A DNA stretch of 64,000 nt, taken from Ornithinimicrobium pratense. GTDB lineage: Bacteria; Actinomycetota; Actinomycetes; Actinomycetales; Dermatophilaceae. Numbering within the stretch: the stretch's first letter is position 1; each line of letters starts with the position of its first letter. The stretch covers positions 1 through 64,000 of the forward strand of contig NZ_CP044427.1 of NCBI RefSeq assembly GCF_008843165.1, written 5' to 3'. The position numbers were made by a program, and so were the translations under genes. Below the pieces are notes generated by a model. The model made no database searches, had not been told where the DNA came from, and saw only the letters and a list, made by a program, of their open reading frames with translations. Shown here piece by piece: positions 55,441 through 63,667 of the stretch.

Positions 55441-56432
55441 CCGGTGGCCTCCCGGTCGTGTCGGACGACCTTGCCGTCGGGGTCGACGATCCTCGCGCCG
55501 GTCGGGACCTCACCGCCCACGGTCAGCGTCACCTGGGCGCCGGGGTCGAGCAGCACCGGCAGCCGGGGGGCGCACCGCCTGGCGAGGACGGCCATGCGCG
55601 CACGGTCCTTGACCGTCAGGCGGGCGGTGGCGTTGGGCAGGGCGACCAGGCCCCGGGTCAGCGCCAGCCCGTCCATGAGCACCTCGGAGACGGCGGGGGC
55701 TACGACCGAGTCGTCGTAGAAGAGCAGCACGCGCTCGGTGAGCACCATCGCGCCCGCACCCCAGGCGATGATCGGCCGGTAGAGCGTGGGCGCGGGGTCA
55801 GGGTTTTCAGCGGTCTCCGGGCTGGGCGCCGCGAGCGCCGGCGCCAGGTTGGCGATGTGCAGCGAGCCGAGCAGCACCCCCACGTGGCCGCCGGGGATGA
55901 CGACCGCGTCGCAGTCGGCGATCCGGCGTCCGACCAGGAAACGGGCCTCGGTGACGGCGGGGCGGTGCTCGGGCTCATAGGTGGCGTAGAACTCCAGGTG
56001 CACCTCCGCGACCCGCTGCCGGTGCCGGTCGTCCATGTCGCGCATGATCGCCAGCACGTCATCGGTGGCCATCTGCACCGCCCGCTCGTCGCGGGACTCC
56101 AGGGAGTGGATCTCACGCAGCGCCTCGGCCGCCTTCTGCAGCCCGATGACGTAGAGCTCCTGCATCTCGCCGAGCACGTGGCGACGTTGCCGGTCGGCGG
56201 CCTCCAACTCGGGGTCGGCCTCCCACAGCTGCTGCAGCAAGCGCCACAGCCTCAGGTTCACCGTGTTGCCGCCCAGCTCGGCGTCGAGGACCTCGTCCTC
56301 CCCCTCTCGCTCCCGCCACCCCGCCGTGATGGTCGCGAAGCGGCACCCCTCCAGCTCGAGGGAGCGCACCACGTCCTGGAGGTGAGGCTCGCGCTGCGGG
56401 CCTAGCAGCGTGATGCGGGGCTCAGCCGGCAT
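55437..56432 (-). CDS. cyanophycinase/peptidase S51-like protein
   Basis: A 331-residue protein. The start at 56432 (MPAEPRITLLGPQREPH) is preferred to one 10 codons earlier; it overlaps the ATP-grasp stop by 11 bp. The strand-turn RPIIAWGAGAMVL near 240 and VIPGGHVGVLLGSLH near 200 resemble the glutamine-amidotransferase-like fold of peptidase S51, but the nucleophile Ser of GxSAG appears as GAGAM, so a peptidase activity is doubtful. The family is not firmly recognised. Confidence 0.7.
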   Translation of the reverse strand: MPAEPRITLLGPQREPHLQDVVRSLELEGCRFATITAGWREREGEDEVLDAELGGNTVNLRLWRLLQQLWEADPELEAADRQRRHVLGEMQELYVIGLQKAAEALREIHSLESRDERAVQMATDDVLAIMRDMDDRHRQRVAEVHLEFYATYEPEHRPAVTEARFLVGRRIADCDAVVIPGGHVGVLLGSLHIANLAPALAAPSPETAENPDPAPTLYRPIIAWGAGAMVLTERVLLFYDDSVVAPAVSEVLMDGLALTRGLVALPNATARLTVKDRARMAVLARRCAPRLPVLLDPGAQVTLTVGGEVPTGARIVDPDGKVVRHDREATG

Positions 56433-57639
56433 ACACGTGCACCGTGCGACCCACGTCGTCAAGCATCTGGCGCAGGGTGTCGAAGTCCGGGTGCCGCATC
56501 CGGATCCAGGCGTTGGCCATGTAGCCGGCCGCGACCGGTTGGGTGCCCGTGCCAGGGCTGGGGATGTAGGCGTCGATGATCCACCGCCCGTATCGGTTCT
56601 CCACGTCCTCCAGCCCGCTGTAGCCGTGGATCACCCCATCCTGGTCCGGGCGCAGCGCGATGATGCCGGCGCTGTGGCTGCGGCTGGGCCGTTGGCTGAC
56701 CCGGCCGTGCACGATCGCCTCCGCCCACGCGGCATACACGTCCATGTCGTTGGCGGCGTTGTAGAGGTCCCAGCAGCCCACCCCGGGAGGGCGGGCCCCG
56801 ATCTCGGAGAACTTCAGCCCCTTGGGCCCGTGGAACCACTCCATGTGGGTGGCGGAGGTGCCGATGCCCAGCGCGTCGCCCACCCGGCGGCCCATCTCGC
56901 GGATCTCCTCGTAGAGCCCGCCGCCGTCGATGCGGTTGGTGGCCACGAACTGCGGGCTGATCCACCGGGTGCGCATGGCCTCCAGCACGCCCGGGAAGTA
57001 GTGGGAGACGAAGTCGAGCTCGACCCGTCCATCGATCGTGAGGGTGTCGTAGAAGCCCTCGTGGCCGGAGATGAACTCCTCCACCGCGATCGAGGGGTAG
57101 TTGCCCATCGACGACAGCGCCGCGCCCAGCTCGGTGTCACCGTCGACCCGGATCGTGTCAGCGGCACCCGCGGCGTCCCGGGGCTTGAGGATGAGCGGGT
57201 AGCCGACCTGGCGGGCGAAGTCCCAGACCTGTTCGGCGGAGTCAGCGCCGGTCGAGGCCGCGGTGGGCACCCCGGCCTGGCGCAGGGCCTCCTTCATCGA
57301 CGGCTTGTCGCGGCACAGCCAGGTGGTGTGCACGGAGGTGCCGGGTATGCCGAGCGCCTCCCGGACCTGGGCGGCCACCAGCTGGTGGGCCTCGATGGTG
57401 GACTCCAGCCGGTCGACCCAGACCTTGTCCTGGATGCGGCGGACCGCCTCGGTCATCTCGCCCAAGTTGGTCACCGAGCCGACCTGCTCGTAGTGCACCA
57501 TCGTGCTCCGGAGCTCGTCGTCCAGGTAGTCGGCTGGGGTCTCGCCGACCCCGATGACGTTGGCCCCCGCCTGGGCCAGCACCCGCGGGAACTCGCGCTG
57601 GTTCCTGGGGAAGTGCGGCTCGACGAAGACGATGTTCAC
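56422..57639 (-). CDS. ATP-grasp domain protein
   Basis: A 405-residue ligase-fold protein. A Rossmann-like start MNIVFVEPHFPRNQREF is followed by the ATP-grasp core: RDKPSMKEALRQAGVPTA near 110, LILKPRDAAGAADT near 149 and the Mg-binding MEWFHGPKGLKFSEIGARPPG near 260. ATP-grasp enzymes join a carboxylate to an amine or thiol. It is first in a three-gene overlapping operon with the S51-like and esterase genes; the product of the pathway is unknown. Confidence 0.9.
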   Translation of the reverse strand: MNIVFVEPHFPRNQREFPRVLAQAGANVIGVGETPADYLDDELRSTMVHYEQVGSVTNLGEMTEAVRRIQDKVWVDRLESTIEAHQLVAAQVREALGIPGTSVHTTWLCRDKPSMKEALRQAGVPTAASTGADSAEQVWDFARQVGYPLILKPRDAAGAADTIRVDGDTELGAALSSMGNYPSIAVEEFISGHEGFYDTLTIDGRVELDFVSHYFPGVLEAMRTRWISPQFVATNRIDGGGLYEEIREMGRRVGDALGIGTSATHMEWFHGPKGLKFSEIGARPPGVGCWDLYNAANDMDVYAAWAEAIVHGRVSQRPSRSHSAGIIALRPDQDGVIHGYSGLEDVENRYGRWIIDAYIPSPGTGTQPVAAGYMANAWIRMRHPDFDTLRQMLDDVGRTVHVYAG

Positions 57640-57671
57640 GGTGCTGAGCCTGCCATAGTCCGGCGCTGCCG

Positions 57672-59942
57672 TCAGGTGCTGCGACGTGCCAGCTCGTCGA
57701 ACCCGCGGGCGACGACCTCGGCGTAGACGTGCATGCCGGCGATGTCCGGGTGGACGCGGTCAGCCTGCAGGTCCTGGGGGCGTTGGCCGATGGTCTGCGA
57801 CCACCGGCCGACGACGGCGTGCGGGTAGTCCGCGACGACGTCGTCGATGATCCGGTTGGAGGACTCGGTGAAGGTGGCCTGCACGTAGAGGTTCATCACC
57901 ACCACATTGCGCTCGGGCCCCAGGGTGTCCAGGGCCGCCCGCAGCCCGGCCTCGTCGACGCCGGCGTTCGTGCCCAGGTGGAGCACGACGTTGTCCCGGA
58001 TCGCGTCCTGGGCCAGCGCCGCGGTGAGCACCTCCTCGGCCTGCCCCCACTGGCGGTTGGACTGCGCCAGGAAGTTGATGCCGTCGAAGCGGTGGGCCAG
58101 GCCGTCGGCGCTGGTCACGACCAGCGAGTCGCCGATCGCGGTGAGCTGGGAGCCCGCCGGCACCAGCAGGCCGTCCTCGTCGGCGGTGAAGGGCAACCCG
58201 TTGACTGAGGCCACCTCACCGGCCGGCTCACCCTCCTGCGAATCCTCGGGCTCGGCGGAGGCGTCCTCATCCGCAGCCTCCCCGGCGGTGTCCTCGGTGA
58301 GGTCATCGCCAGACGCATCGGCGTCAGCGTCGGTGTCGGCGTCCGCCGCAGCGGCGTCGGCCGGCGCCCCCTCGCCGGGCGCCTCGCCGCCTGCGCCCTC
58401 GGCCTCCTCGCCCATGCCCAGCTCGGCCCCGAGCCCGGCGGAGTCGGTGCTGTTCGCGACCGCGGCGGCACCCAGCACACCCCCGTCGGTGAGACGCGAC
58501 TCCGTCTCCTCGATCTGCCGCTGGGTGGCCGACTTCTCCGGTGCGGTGGCGATCGCGACCGCGGTGCCGATGAGCAGCAGGGCCAGGCCGGCTGCCACCA
58601 GCCGGGGCACCCGGCTGACCTGCCACGGGGTGGTCACCCACGCGATGAGCGCGCGGACGCTGGCCCGCATGCCGTGCCGCCGCACCGGCCGCTCGACCAG
58701 GCGCAGCGAGAGCTCGGCCAGGACGAGGGTGGCGAGCAGGGCGGCCAGCAGGACGGCATACCCCCGGGTCGTCCCGTCGGTGTAGGGCACCAGGGCACCA
58801 GCGATGACCAGGACCGGCCAGTGCCACAGGTAGATGCCGTAGGAGCGCTCGCCGACCCAGACCAGGGGTCGCGACGACATCATCTTGCGCCATGGCGAGG
58901 GCGCCTCCAGCAGGCCGGCGATGAGCACGAGTGTGGCCACCGTCGCCAGAGCGATCCCACCGCGGAAGGTGAACGTCGAGGTGAAGGTCGTCCACCGCAT
59001 GAGCGCCAGCAGGATGACTAGGGCGGCCAGGACGGCGACGCCGCGCCAGCGGCGCCAGAGCGCGGTGCGCAGGCCGGCCCGCAGCTGGGGGTCGGCCCAC
59101 GCCAGTGCGAAGGCGGCGCCGGCCATGACGCCCATCAGGTGGGTGTCGGTGCCGTAGTAGACGCGGGTGGCGTCCTCGCCCGGGGTGTAGAGCAGCGCCA
59201 TCAGCACGGTGGAGGCCAGGGCCAGACCGGCCACCGCCCACACCCGCTGGCGCGTGGTCCGGGTCAACGCCAACGCCACCACCAGGGCGAGTGGCCAGAA
59301 GAGGTAGAACTGCTCCTCGACGGCCAGGCTCCAGAAGTTGACGAAGAGGATGGGGCTGGTGCTGTGGAAGTAACTGGCCCCGGCTGCGACCTCCAGCCAG
59401 TTGCTGGTGAAGGTGAGCGCCCCCAGGGTCTGCCGTCCGATCCCGACCAGCAGGTCACCGCCGACGAGGCGGGCGACCGAGACACTGGTGACGACGACCA
59501 GGACCAATGCCGGCAGGAGTCGCCGGGCGCGTCGGCGCCAGAAGTTCAGCAGGTCGACGCGGCCGTGGGAGTCGATCTCGCGCAGCAGCAATGTGGTGAT
59601 GAGGAAGCCGCTGACGACGAAGAAGACGTCGACGCCGAGGAAGCCGCCGGGCAGTGTGGCGGGCAGGAAGTGGAAGAGAAGGACCGCGACCACCGCGATG
59701 GCCCGCAGCCCGTCGAGCCCGGGGATGTTGCCGGGACGGGGGGTGACCCCGTGCGGTCCGCGGCCACCCCTGCGGGGCCCTTTGCGCCGGGGGGTGGGTT
59801 CGAGCACCGGGGCGCCCTGCGGGCTGCCCGGGAGGCGCAGGTCGGGGCTGCGGTGCACGACGCGGCGGGGTTGGTGGTCGATGTAGGCGCGGGGCGCCTC
59901 GTGGGTCGACGGACGCGCAGGGTCACGTGCAGGCACGGACAT
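57672..59942 (-). CDS. acyltransferase-3 (OafA/YrhL) with C-terminal SGNH domain
   Basis: A 756-residue membrane enzyme for O-acetylation of surface polymers. ATG at 59942 is preferred with AGGAGG 12 bp upstream. A proline/arginine-rich cytoplasmic start precedes GLDGLRAIAVVAVLLFHF near 77, then DVFFVVSGFLIT and about ten membrane helices, with SLAVEEQFYLFWP near 205. A 100-residue acidic Asp/Ala/Glu linker (about 500-600) leads to an SGNH hydrolase part with GDSLVVTS near 637 and DRVHPD near 735. This two-part layout transfers acetyl groups to peptidoglycan or polysaccharide outside the cell. Confidence 0.93.
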   Translation of the reverse strand: MSVPARDPARPSTHEAPRAYIDHQPRRVVHRSPDLRLPGSPQGAPVLEPTPRRKGPRRGGRGPHGVTPRPGNIPGLDGLRAIAVVAVLLFHFLPATLPGGFLGVDVFFVVSGFLITTLLLREIDSHGRVDLLNFWRRRARRLLPALVLVVVTSVSVARLVGGDLLVGIGRQTLGALTFTSNWLEVAAGASYFHSTSPILFVNFWSLAVEEQFYLFWPLALVVALALTRTTRQRVWAVAGLALASTVLMALLYTPGEDATRVYYGTDTHLMGVMAGAAFALAWADPQLRAGLRTALWRRWRGVAVLAALVILLALMRWTTFTSTFTFRGGIALATVATLVLIAGLLEAPSPWRKMMSSRPLVWVGERSYGIYLWHWPVLVIAGALVPYTDGTTRGYAVLLAALLATLVLAELSLRLVERPVRRHGMRASVRALIAWVTTPWQVSRVPRLVAAGLALLLIGTAVAIATAPEKSATQRQIEETESRLTDGGVLGAAAVANSTDSAGLGAELGMGEEAEGAGGEAPGEGAPADAAAADADTDADADASGDDLTEDTAGEAADEDASAEPEDSQEGEPAGEVASVNGLPFTADEDGLLVPAGSQLTAIGDSLVVTSADGLAHRFDGINFLAQSNRQWGQAEEVLTAALAQDAIRDNVVLHLGTNAGVDEAGLRAALDTLGPERNVVVMNLYVQATFTESSNRIIDDVVADYPHAVVGRWSQTIGQRPQDLQADRVHPDIAGMHVYAEVVARGFDELARRST

Positions 59943-60113
59943 CCGCCGACCCACCTCCTTTCGCTGTCCACGGGAGGGTTCAGCGGCAGCCTAGGGCGGC
60001 GGTCCCCCACGTCCGGGGACGCGCGCGGTGTGTCGCTCGGGTGGTGCGGTGCTCGGGTGGTGCGTGCCAGTCCTGACGGGGCGGGGATTGGCCGGCCAGC
60101 TCCACATGCGCAA

Positions 60114-60142
60114 GGGCGCCGTCCCCGGTGGGGACGGCGCCC
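60114..60142 (-). terminator. terminator of the Ala-rich membrane protein gene
   Basis: GGGCGCCGTCCCC and GGGGACGGCGCCC form a perfect 13 bp stem with a GGT loop, 24 bp past the stop of the minus-strand gene. A short TTG follows on that strand. Confidence 0.75.
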
Positions 60143-60165
60143 TGTGCGGCGTGCGGGTCGGGGCG

Positions 60166-61608
60166 TCAGGCCCGGGGGGTGTCGGGGTCCTCGCCGTCCT
60201 GGGCCCGGTCCTGCGTGAGGGGCTGGTCGGACTGGGCGCGCGCCGCCTCGATCTCCTCGGTCGGGGACTCGCCCTCGCCCTGCTCGTCCACCGGCGTGCC
60301 AGCCGGGCGGGCCAGCTCGTCGATCTCGTCCGTGGCCAGCATGTGGGGCAGGCCGTCAGTGGTGGTGCCGCTCGTGCTGGTGCTGGCAGAGGAGGTGCTG
60401 GTGCTGGCGGAGGTGGTGCTGCCGGTGCTCGCGCCGGTGTCCGTCGCGGCCGGGTAGGAGGCGGCCAGCGGGTCGTCGCCAGCGGCGCCGCCAGCGCCCT
60501 GCGCCAGCTCGCTGTCGGTCAGGTGGGCGTCCGCCAGCGGAGCCGTGGCAGCCACTCCCGTCCCCGTCACCGCGGCACCCGGGGCGCCGGGGACCTCGCT
60601 GGTGGGTGCCGTGGAGGCCCACGGGTCGGTGTCGGAGTCGACGGTGACGGGCTGGGCCCAGGGGTCGGTGGCTGGGGCCTTGCTCTGCTGGGCCAGCCAG
60701 TAGGCGACGCCGGCGCCTGCCGCGGCCAGCAGGCCGAGGGTGATCAGCACCCCGCCCTTGCGCTTGCGCTTCTTGGGGCCGGTCCGCTTGGCGACCCCGC
60801 CGCCCTGCTTGGACATGGCCTTGTCCTTGCCGTCCTGGACATCTCCGAGCATCGCCTGCAGCTTGGGCAGCAGCTCCTCGTTGATGACGTCGCGCAGGTG
60901 GTCCACGCGCGGGCCGACGGCCGCCACGCCCTCCTGGGCCCGTGGCACCGCGGTGTCGACGCCGTGGTCCAGCCCGGCCAGCGCGCGTGCACGGGTCTCG
61001 GCGGCCTTGTCGCGGGCGGCTGCGGTCAACGCCGCGATCAGGGCCGCGCTGGCCCCGGCGGCCTGCCCCGCGCCCTGGGCGGCGGAGTGGGCGGCCGGCC
61101 CGGCCTTGCCGGCGACGGCGTGCGCGACACCGCTGCCGCGCTCGCGCAGCACCTCGGCCGCGTGGCCACCCTGCTCGCGGAGAGCCTCGGCCACATAACC
61201 GCCCCGCTCCTTCACCGCGTCGGCGGCGTGGTGGCTCGCGCCGCTGGCGAGGGTCCCGGCGGTGCCGGCGTAGGCGGCCAGCTTGCCGCCCGCCTTCTCG
61301 CTGCGGCGGTCGAGCTCCTTGCGCCCGTGCCCGGCGGCCTTGACACCGTGGCTGCGGGCCTTGTCCGCGGCCTTCGCCGCGGCCAGCTTGTTCTTCTCGG
61401 CCAGCTTCATCGCCTTGGCCTTGGTCTTGCGCGCGTGCTTGCGACCCTTCTTGTCGTCCTGCGGCGCAGTGACCTCGGCGAGCGAGGCCAAGGCCGCCGC
61501 ACTGAGATTGCGCGCGCCGGTGGCGACGCTGGCGCCTGCCTCCCCTGCGTCATGTCTGGCCTGGGCGGCCTGCTTGGCTGCACGCTCGGCATCGGTCTTG
61601 AAGAACAC
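60166..61608 (-). CDS. Ala-rich membrane protein (DUF5324-like)
   Basis: A 480-residue protein. GTG at 61608 is chosen because a perfect AGGAGG lies 6 bp upstream. The first 275 residues are Ala/Lys/Gly-rich amphipathic helix with repeated short blocks (REQGGHAAEVLRERGSG), LEA-like. A Lys/Arg cluster KKRKRKGG leads into one membrane helix (VLITLGLLAAAGAGVAYWL near 300). The rest is a Ser/Thr/Gly-rich acidic tail. Its place before ppiA recalls the DUF5324 gene of Streptomyces; that is tentative. Confidence 0.7.
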   Translation of the reverse strand: MFFKTDAERAAKQAAQARHDAGEAGASVATGARNLSAAALASLAEVTAPQDDKKGRKHARKTKAKAMKLAEKNKLAAAKAADKARSHGVKAAGHGRKELDRRSEKAGGKLAAYAGTAGTLASGASHHAADAVKERGGYVAEALREQGGHAAEVLRERGSGVAHAVAGKAGPAAHSAAQGAGQAAGASAALIAALTAAARDKAAETRARALAGLDHGVDTAVPRAQEGVAAVGPRVDHLRDVINEELLPKLQAMLGDVQDGKDKAMSKQGGGVAKRTGPKKRKRKGGVLITLGLLAAAGAGVAYWLAQQSKAPATDPWAQPVTVDSDTDPWASTAPTSEVPGAPGAAVTGTGVAATAPLADAHLTDSELAQGAGGAAGDDPLAASYPAATDTGASTGSTTSASTSTSSASTSTSGTTTDGLPHMLATDEIDELARPAGTPVDEQGEGESPTEEIEAARAQSDQPLTQDRAQDGEDPDTPRA

Positions 61609-61710
61609 GGGGAGCCTCCTCGTCGTGGGTCTGATCCCCATCCTGCCTTGTCAGCGCCGTCAACTCCACCTGACCCCCGACCCTGACCCCTCGCCGCCCC
61701 ATACCTCGCC

Positions 61711-61756
61711 CCGGCATACCCCGGCATACCCCGGCATACCCCGGCATACCCCGGCA
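61711..61756. repeat. 10 bp tandem repeat, about 4.6 copies
   Basis: CCGGCATACC is repeated four times plus six bases, starting at 61711 with identical copies. It lies in the 198 bp between the Ala-rich protein gene and ppiA, about 50 bp before the ppiA start. Each unit contains GGCATACC. Confidence 0.95.
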
Positions 61757-61806
61757 GCACACCGCTCGGGCTGGACCCTTGGTCACCGCGTGCGAGACTG
61801 GGGCGC

Positions 61807-62325
61807 ATGAACGTCACGTTGCACACCAACCACGGCGACATCAACCTGGTCCTCTTCCCCCACGCCGCACCCAAGACGGTCGAGAACTTCGTGGGTCTGG
61901 CCAAGGGTGAGAAGGAGTACCAGGACGAGGCGGGGCGCACCTCCCCACAGCCGTTCTACGACGGGCTGATCTTCCACCGGATCATTCCGGGTTTCATGAT
62001 CCAGGGTGGTTGCCCCCTGGGTGAGGGCTTCGGCGGTCCCGGTTACACCTTCGACGATGAGATCAGCCCCGACCACAACTTCAACCAGCCCTACATGCTC
62101 GCCATGGCCAACGCCGGCAAGCGCATGGGCAAGGGCACCAACGGCTCGCAGTTCTTCATCACCGTCGAGGCGACCAGTTGGCTGCAGGGCAAGCACACGA
62201 TCTTCGGTGAGGTGGCCGACCAGGGCTCCCGCGATGTCGTCGACGCCATCGCCGCGGTCCCGACTGGCGCCAACGACAAGCCGGTGGAGCCGGTCGTCGT
62301 CGAGCGCGTCTCCGTCGGCGAGTGA
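61807..62325 (+). CDS. ppiA: cyclophilin-type peptidyl-prolyl cis-trans isomerase
   Basis: A 172-residue cytoplasmic cyclophilin with no signal peptide. It has HTNHGDINLVLFPHAAPKTVENF, FHRIIPGFMIQGG with the catalytic Arg, and NGSQFFITV, all canonical. It catalyses proline isomerisation in protein folding. A ppiA close to crgA and the origin is standard in Actinobacteria. Confidence 0.95.
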   Translation: MNVTLHTNHGDINLVLFPHAAPKTVENFVGLAKGEKEYQDEAGRTSPQPFYDGLIFHRIIPGFMIQGGCPLGEGFGGPGYTFDDEISPDHNFNQPYMLAMANAGKRMGKGTNGSQFFITVEATSWLQGKHTIFGEVADQGSRDVVDAIAAVPTGANDKPVEPVVVERVSVGE

Positions 62326-62344
62326 CCTCCCCGCCGAGCATCCG

Positions 62345-63262
62345 GTGAGCAGCCCCACCCACGGGCCGCCCGGCGACCAGCCGGACGGCCCGTCTGCCGT
62401 CCCCGTCTGTCCACGTCACCCCGGCGTCGTCAGTTACATCAGCTGTCAGCGCTGTGGCCGACCCACCTGTCCGGACTGCCAGCGGCCCGCTGCCGTGGGA
62501 GTGCAGTGTGTGGACTGTGTCCGGGAGGGCAGCCGCACTATCCCCACGCCGCAGACCCGGTTCGGGGCGCCGGTGCGCGTTGACGACCGCCCCTTGGTCA
62601 CCTGGACGCTGCTGGGTCTGTGCATCGCGGTCTACATCGGCCAGCTGGCCAACCCGGCCGTCACCAGCACCCTGGCCTTCCGGGGTTTCTTGGGCGGCAG
62701 CGAGCCCTGGCGCTTCCTGACCTCGGCATTCGTGCACTCCCCGAGCAGCCTGCTGCACATCCTGTTCAACATGTACATCCTGTTCGCCTTCGGGCCGACC
62801 CTGGAGCAGGCGATGGGTCGGGCGAAGTTCCTCGCCACCTACCTGCTCTGCGCCATCGGCGGATCGGTGGGCGTGCTGCTGCTGGCCACTCCCAACCCAG
62901 GCTGGTTCGTCCCGGTCGTCGGTGCGTCCGGCGCGATCTTCGGCCTGCTCTTCCTGTATGTCGTGATGGCGCTGCGGGCGGGCTCGGTCCCGGGCACGCT
63001 GCTGCTGATGATCGGGATCAACCTGGCCCTGCCCTTTTTCGTCGGCGGCATCGCCTGGCAGGCCCACGTCGGGGGTGCCATCACCGGCGCGGCCATCGGC
63101 GGGTTGCTGACCCTGACCTCGGCGCCGGGACGCTCGGAGCAGGCCCAGCGCCGACGGCGGCTGATCTGGCCCGCGCTCGCCGGCGTCGCCGTGCTGCTCG
63201 TCGCGCTTTCGGTGTGGCGGATCCTGGCCGTCATGGGCCCGGGGGCCTTCACGCTCGTCTGA
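62345..63262 (+). CDS. rhomboid-family intramembrane serine protease
   Basis: A 305-residue protein. GTG at 62345 begins 19 bp after ppiA; longer forms would overlap that gene. The N-terminus has a zinc-binding cluster (CPRHPG..CQRCGRPTCPDC..CVDCVRE). Six membrane helices follow, with HILFNMYILF, the catalytic Ser in GASGAIFG near 200 and the catalytic His in HVGGAITG near 247. It is commonly found next to ppiA. Confidence 0.93.
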   Translation: MSSPTHGPPGDQPDGPSAVPVCPRHPGVVSYISCQRCGRPTCPDCQRPAAVGVQCVDCVREGSRTIPTPQTRFGAPVRVDDRPLVTWTLLGLCIAVYIGQLANPAVTSTLAFRGFLGGSEPWRFLTSAFVHSPSSLLHILFNMYILFAFGPTLEQAMGRAKFLATYLLCAIGGSVGVLLLATPNPGWFVPVVGASGAIFGLLFLYVVMALRAGSVPGTLLLMIGINLALPFFVGGIAWQAHVGGAITGAAIGGLLTLTSAPGRSEQAQRRRRLIWPALAGVAVLLVALSVWRILAVMGPGAFTLV

Positions 63263-63282
63263 GCCGAGTTACACCGGTGTAG

Positions 63283-63333
63283 TTATCCCCAGGTTGTGGA
63301 TGACCTGTGGATGACCGGGTCGTCTGTGGACAG
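63283..63333. promoter_or_regulatory. cluster of four DnaA-box-like 9-mers
   Basis: TTATCCCCA (63283-63291), TGTGGATGA (63295-63303), TGTGGATGA (63306-63314) and TGTGGACAG (63325-63333) lie in 51 bp between the convergent ends of the rhomboid gene and crgA. Each differs from TTATCCACA/TGTGGATAA at one or two positions. Confidence 0.6.
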
Positions 63334-63335
63334 GC

Positions 63336-63599
63336 CTAGCGCCAGCGGGTGGCCATGACGAAGCCAGCCATGATCAGGCCCATGCCGATGCCGAGGTTCC
63401 AGTAGCCCCAGTCGCCGACGGGCCAGTTGCCCGCGGTGATGTAGAAGGTCGCCACCCACAGCACGCCGAGGATCATCAGCCCGCACATGATGGGCACGAA
63501 CCACGAAGGGTTGCTGGGCAGAGACTGCGTCTGGGGACCGGTGTCGGTGGCTGCTCCGGCGCGCTGCCGGGCTCCGTCTCGGCCGCGGGACTTGGGCAC
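63336..63599 (-). CDS. crgA: cell division protein CrgA
   Basis: An 87-residue septation regulator. A basic start MPKSRGRDGARQ is followed by a hydrophilic linker and two membrane helices (PIMCGLMILGVLWVATFYI and GIGMGLIMAGFVMATRW) joined by a short loop WPVGDWGYWN. It recruits FtsZ-ring and peptidoglycan proteins in Streptomyces and mycobacteria. Divergent from the DUF881 gene. Confidence 0.95.
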   Translation of the reverse strand: MPKSRGRDGARQRAGAATDTGPQTQSLPSNPSWFVPIMCGLMILGVLWVATFYITAGNWPVGDWGYWNLGIGMGLIMAGFVMATRWR

Positions 63600-63667
63600 G
63601 GCGTTCTCCTTCGGCGGGTCGTCGGCGTTGAGCTTGCAGGTCAGGATACGCGGCTAGGGTGGTGGCG

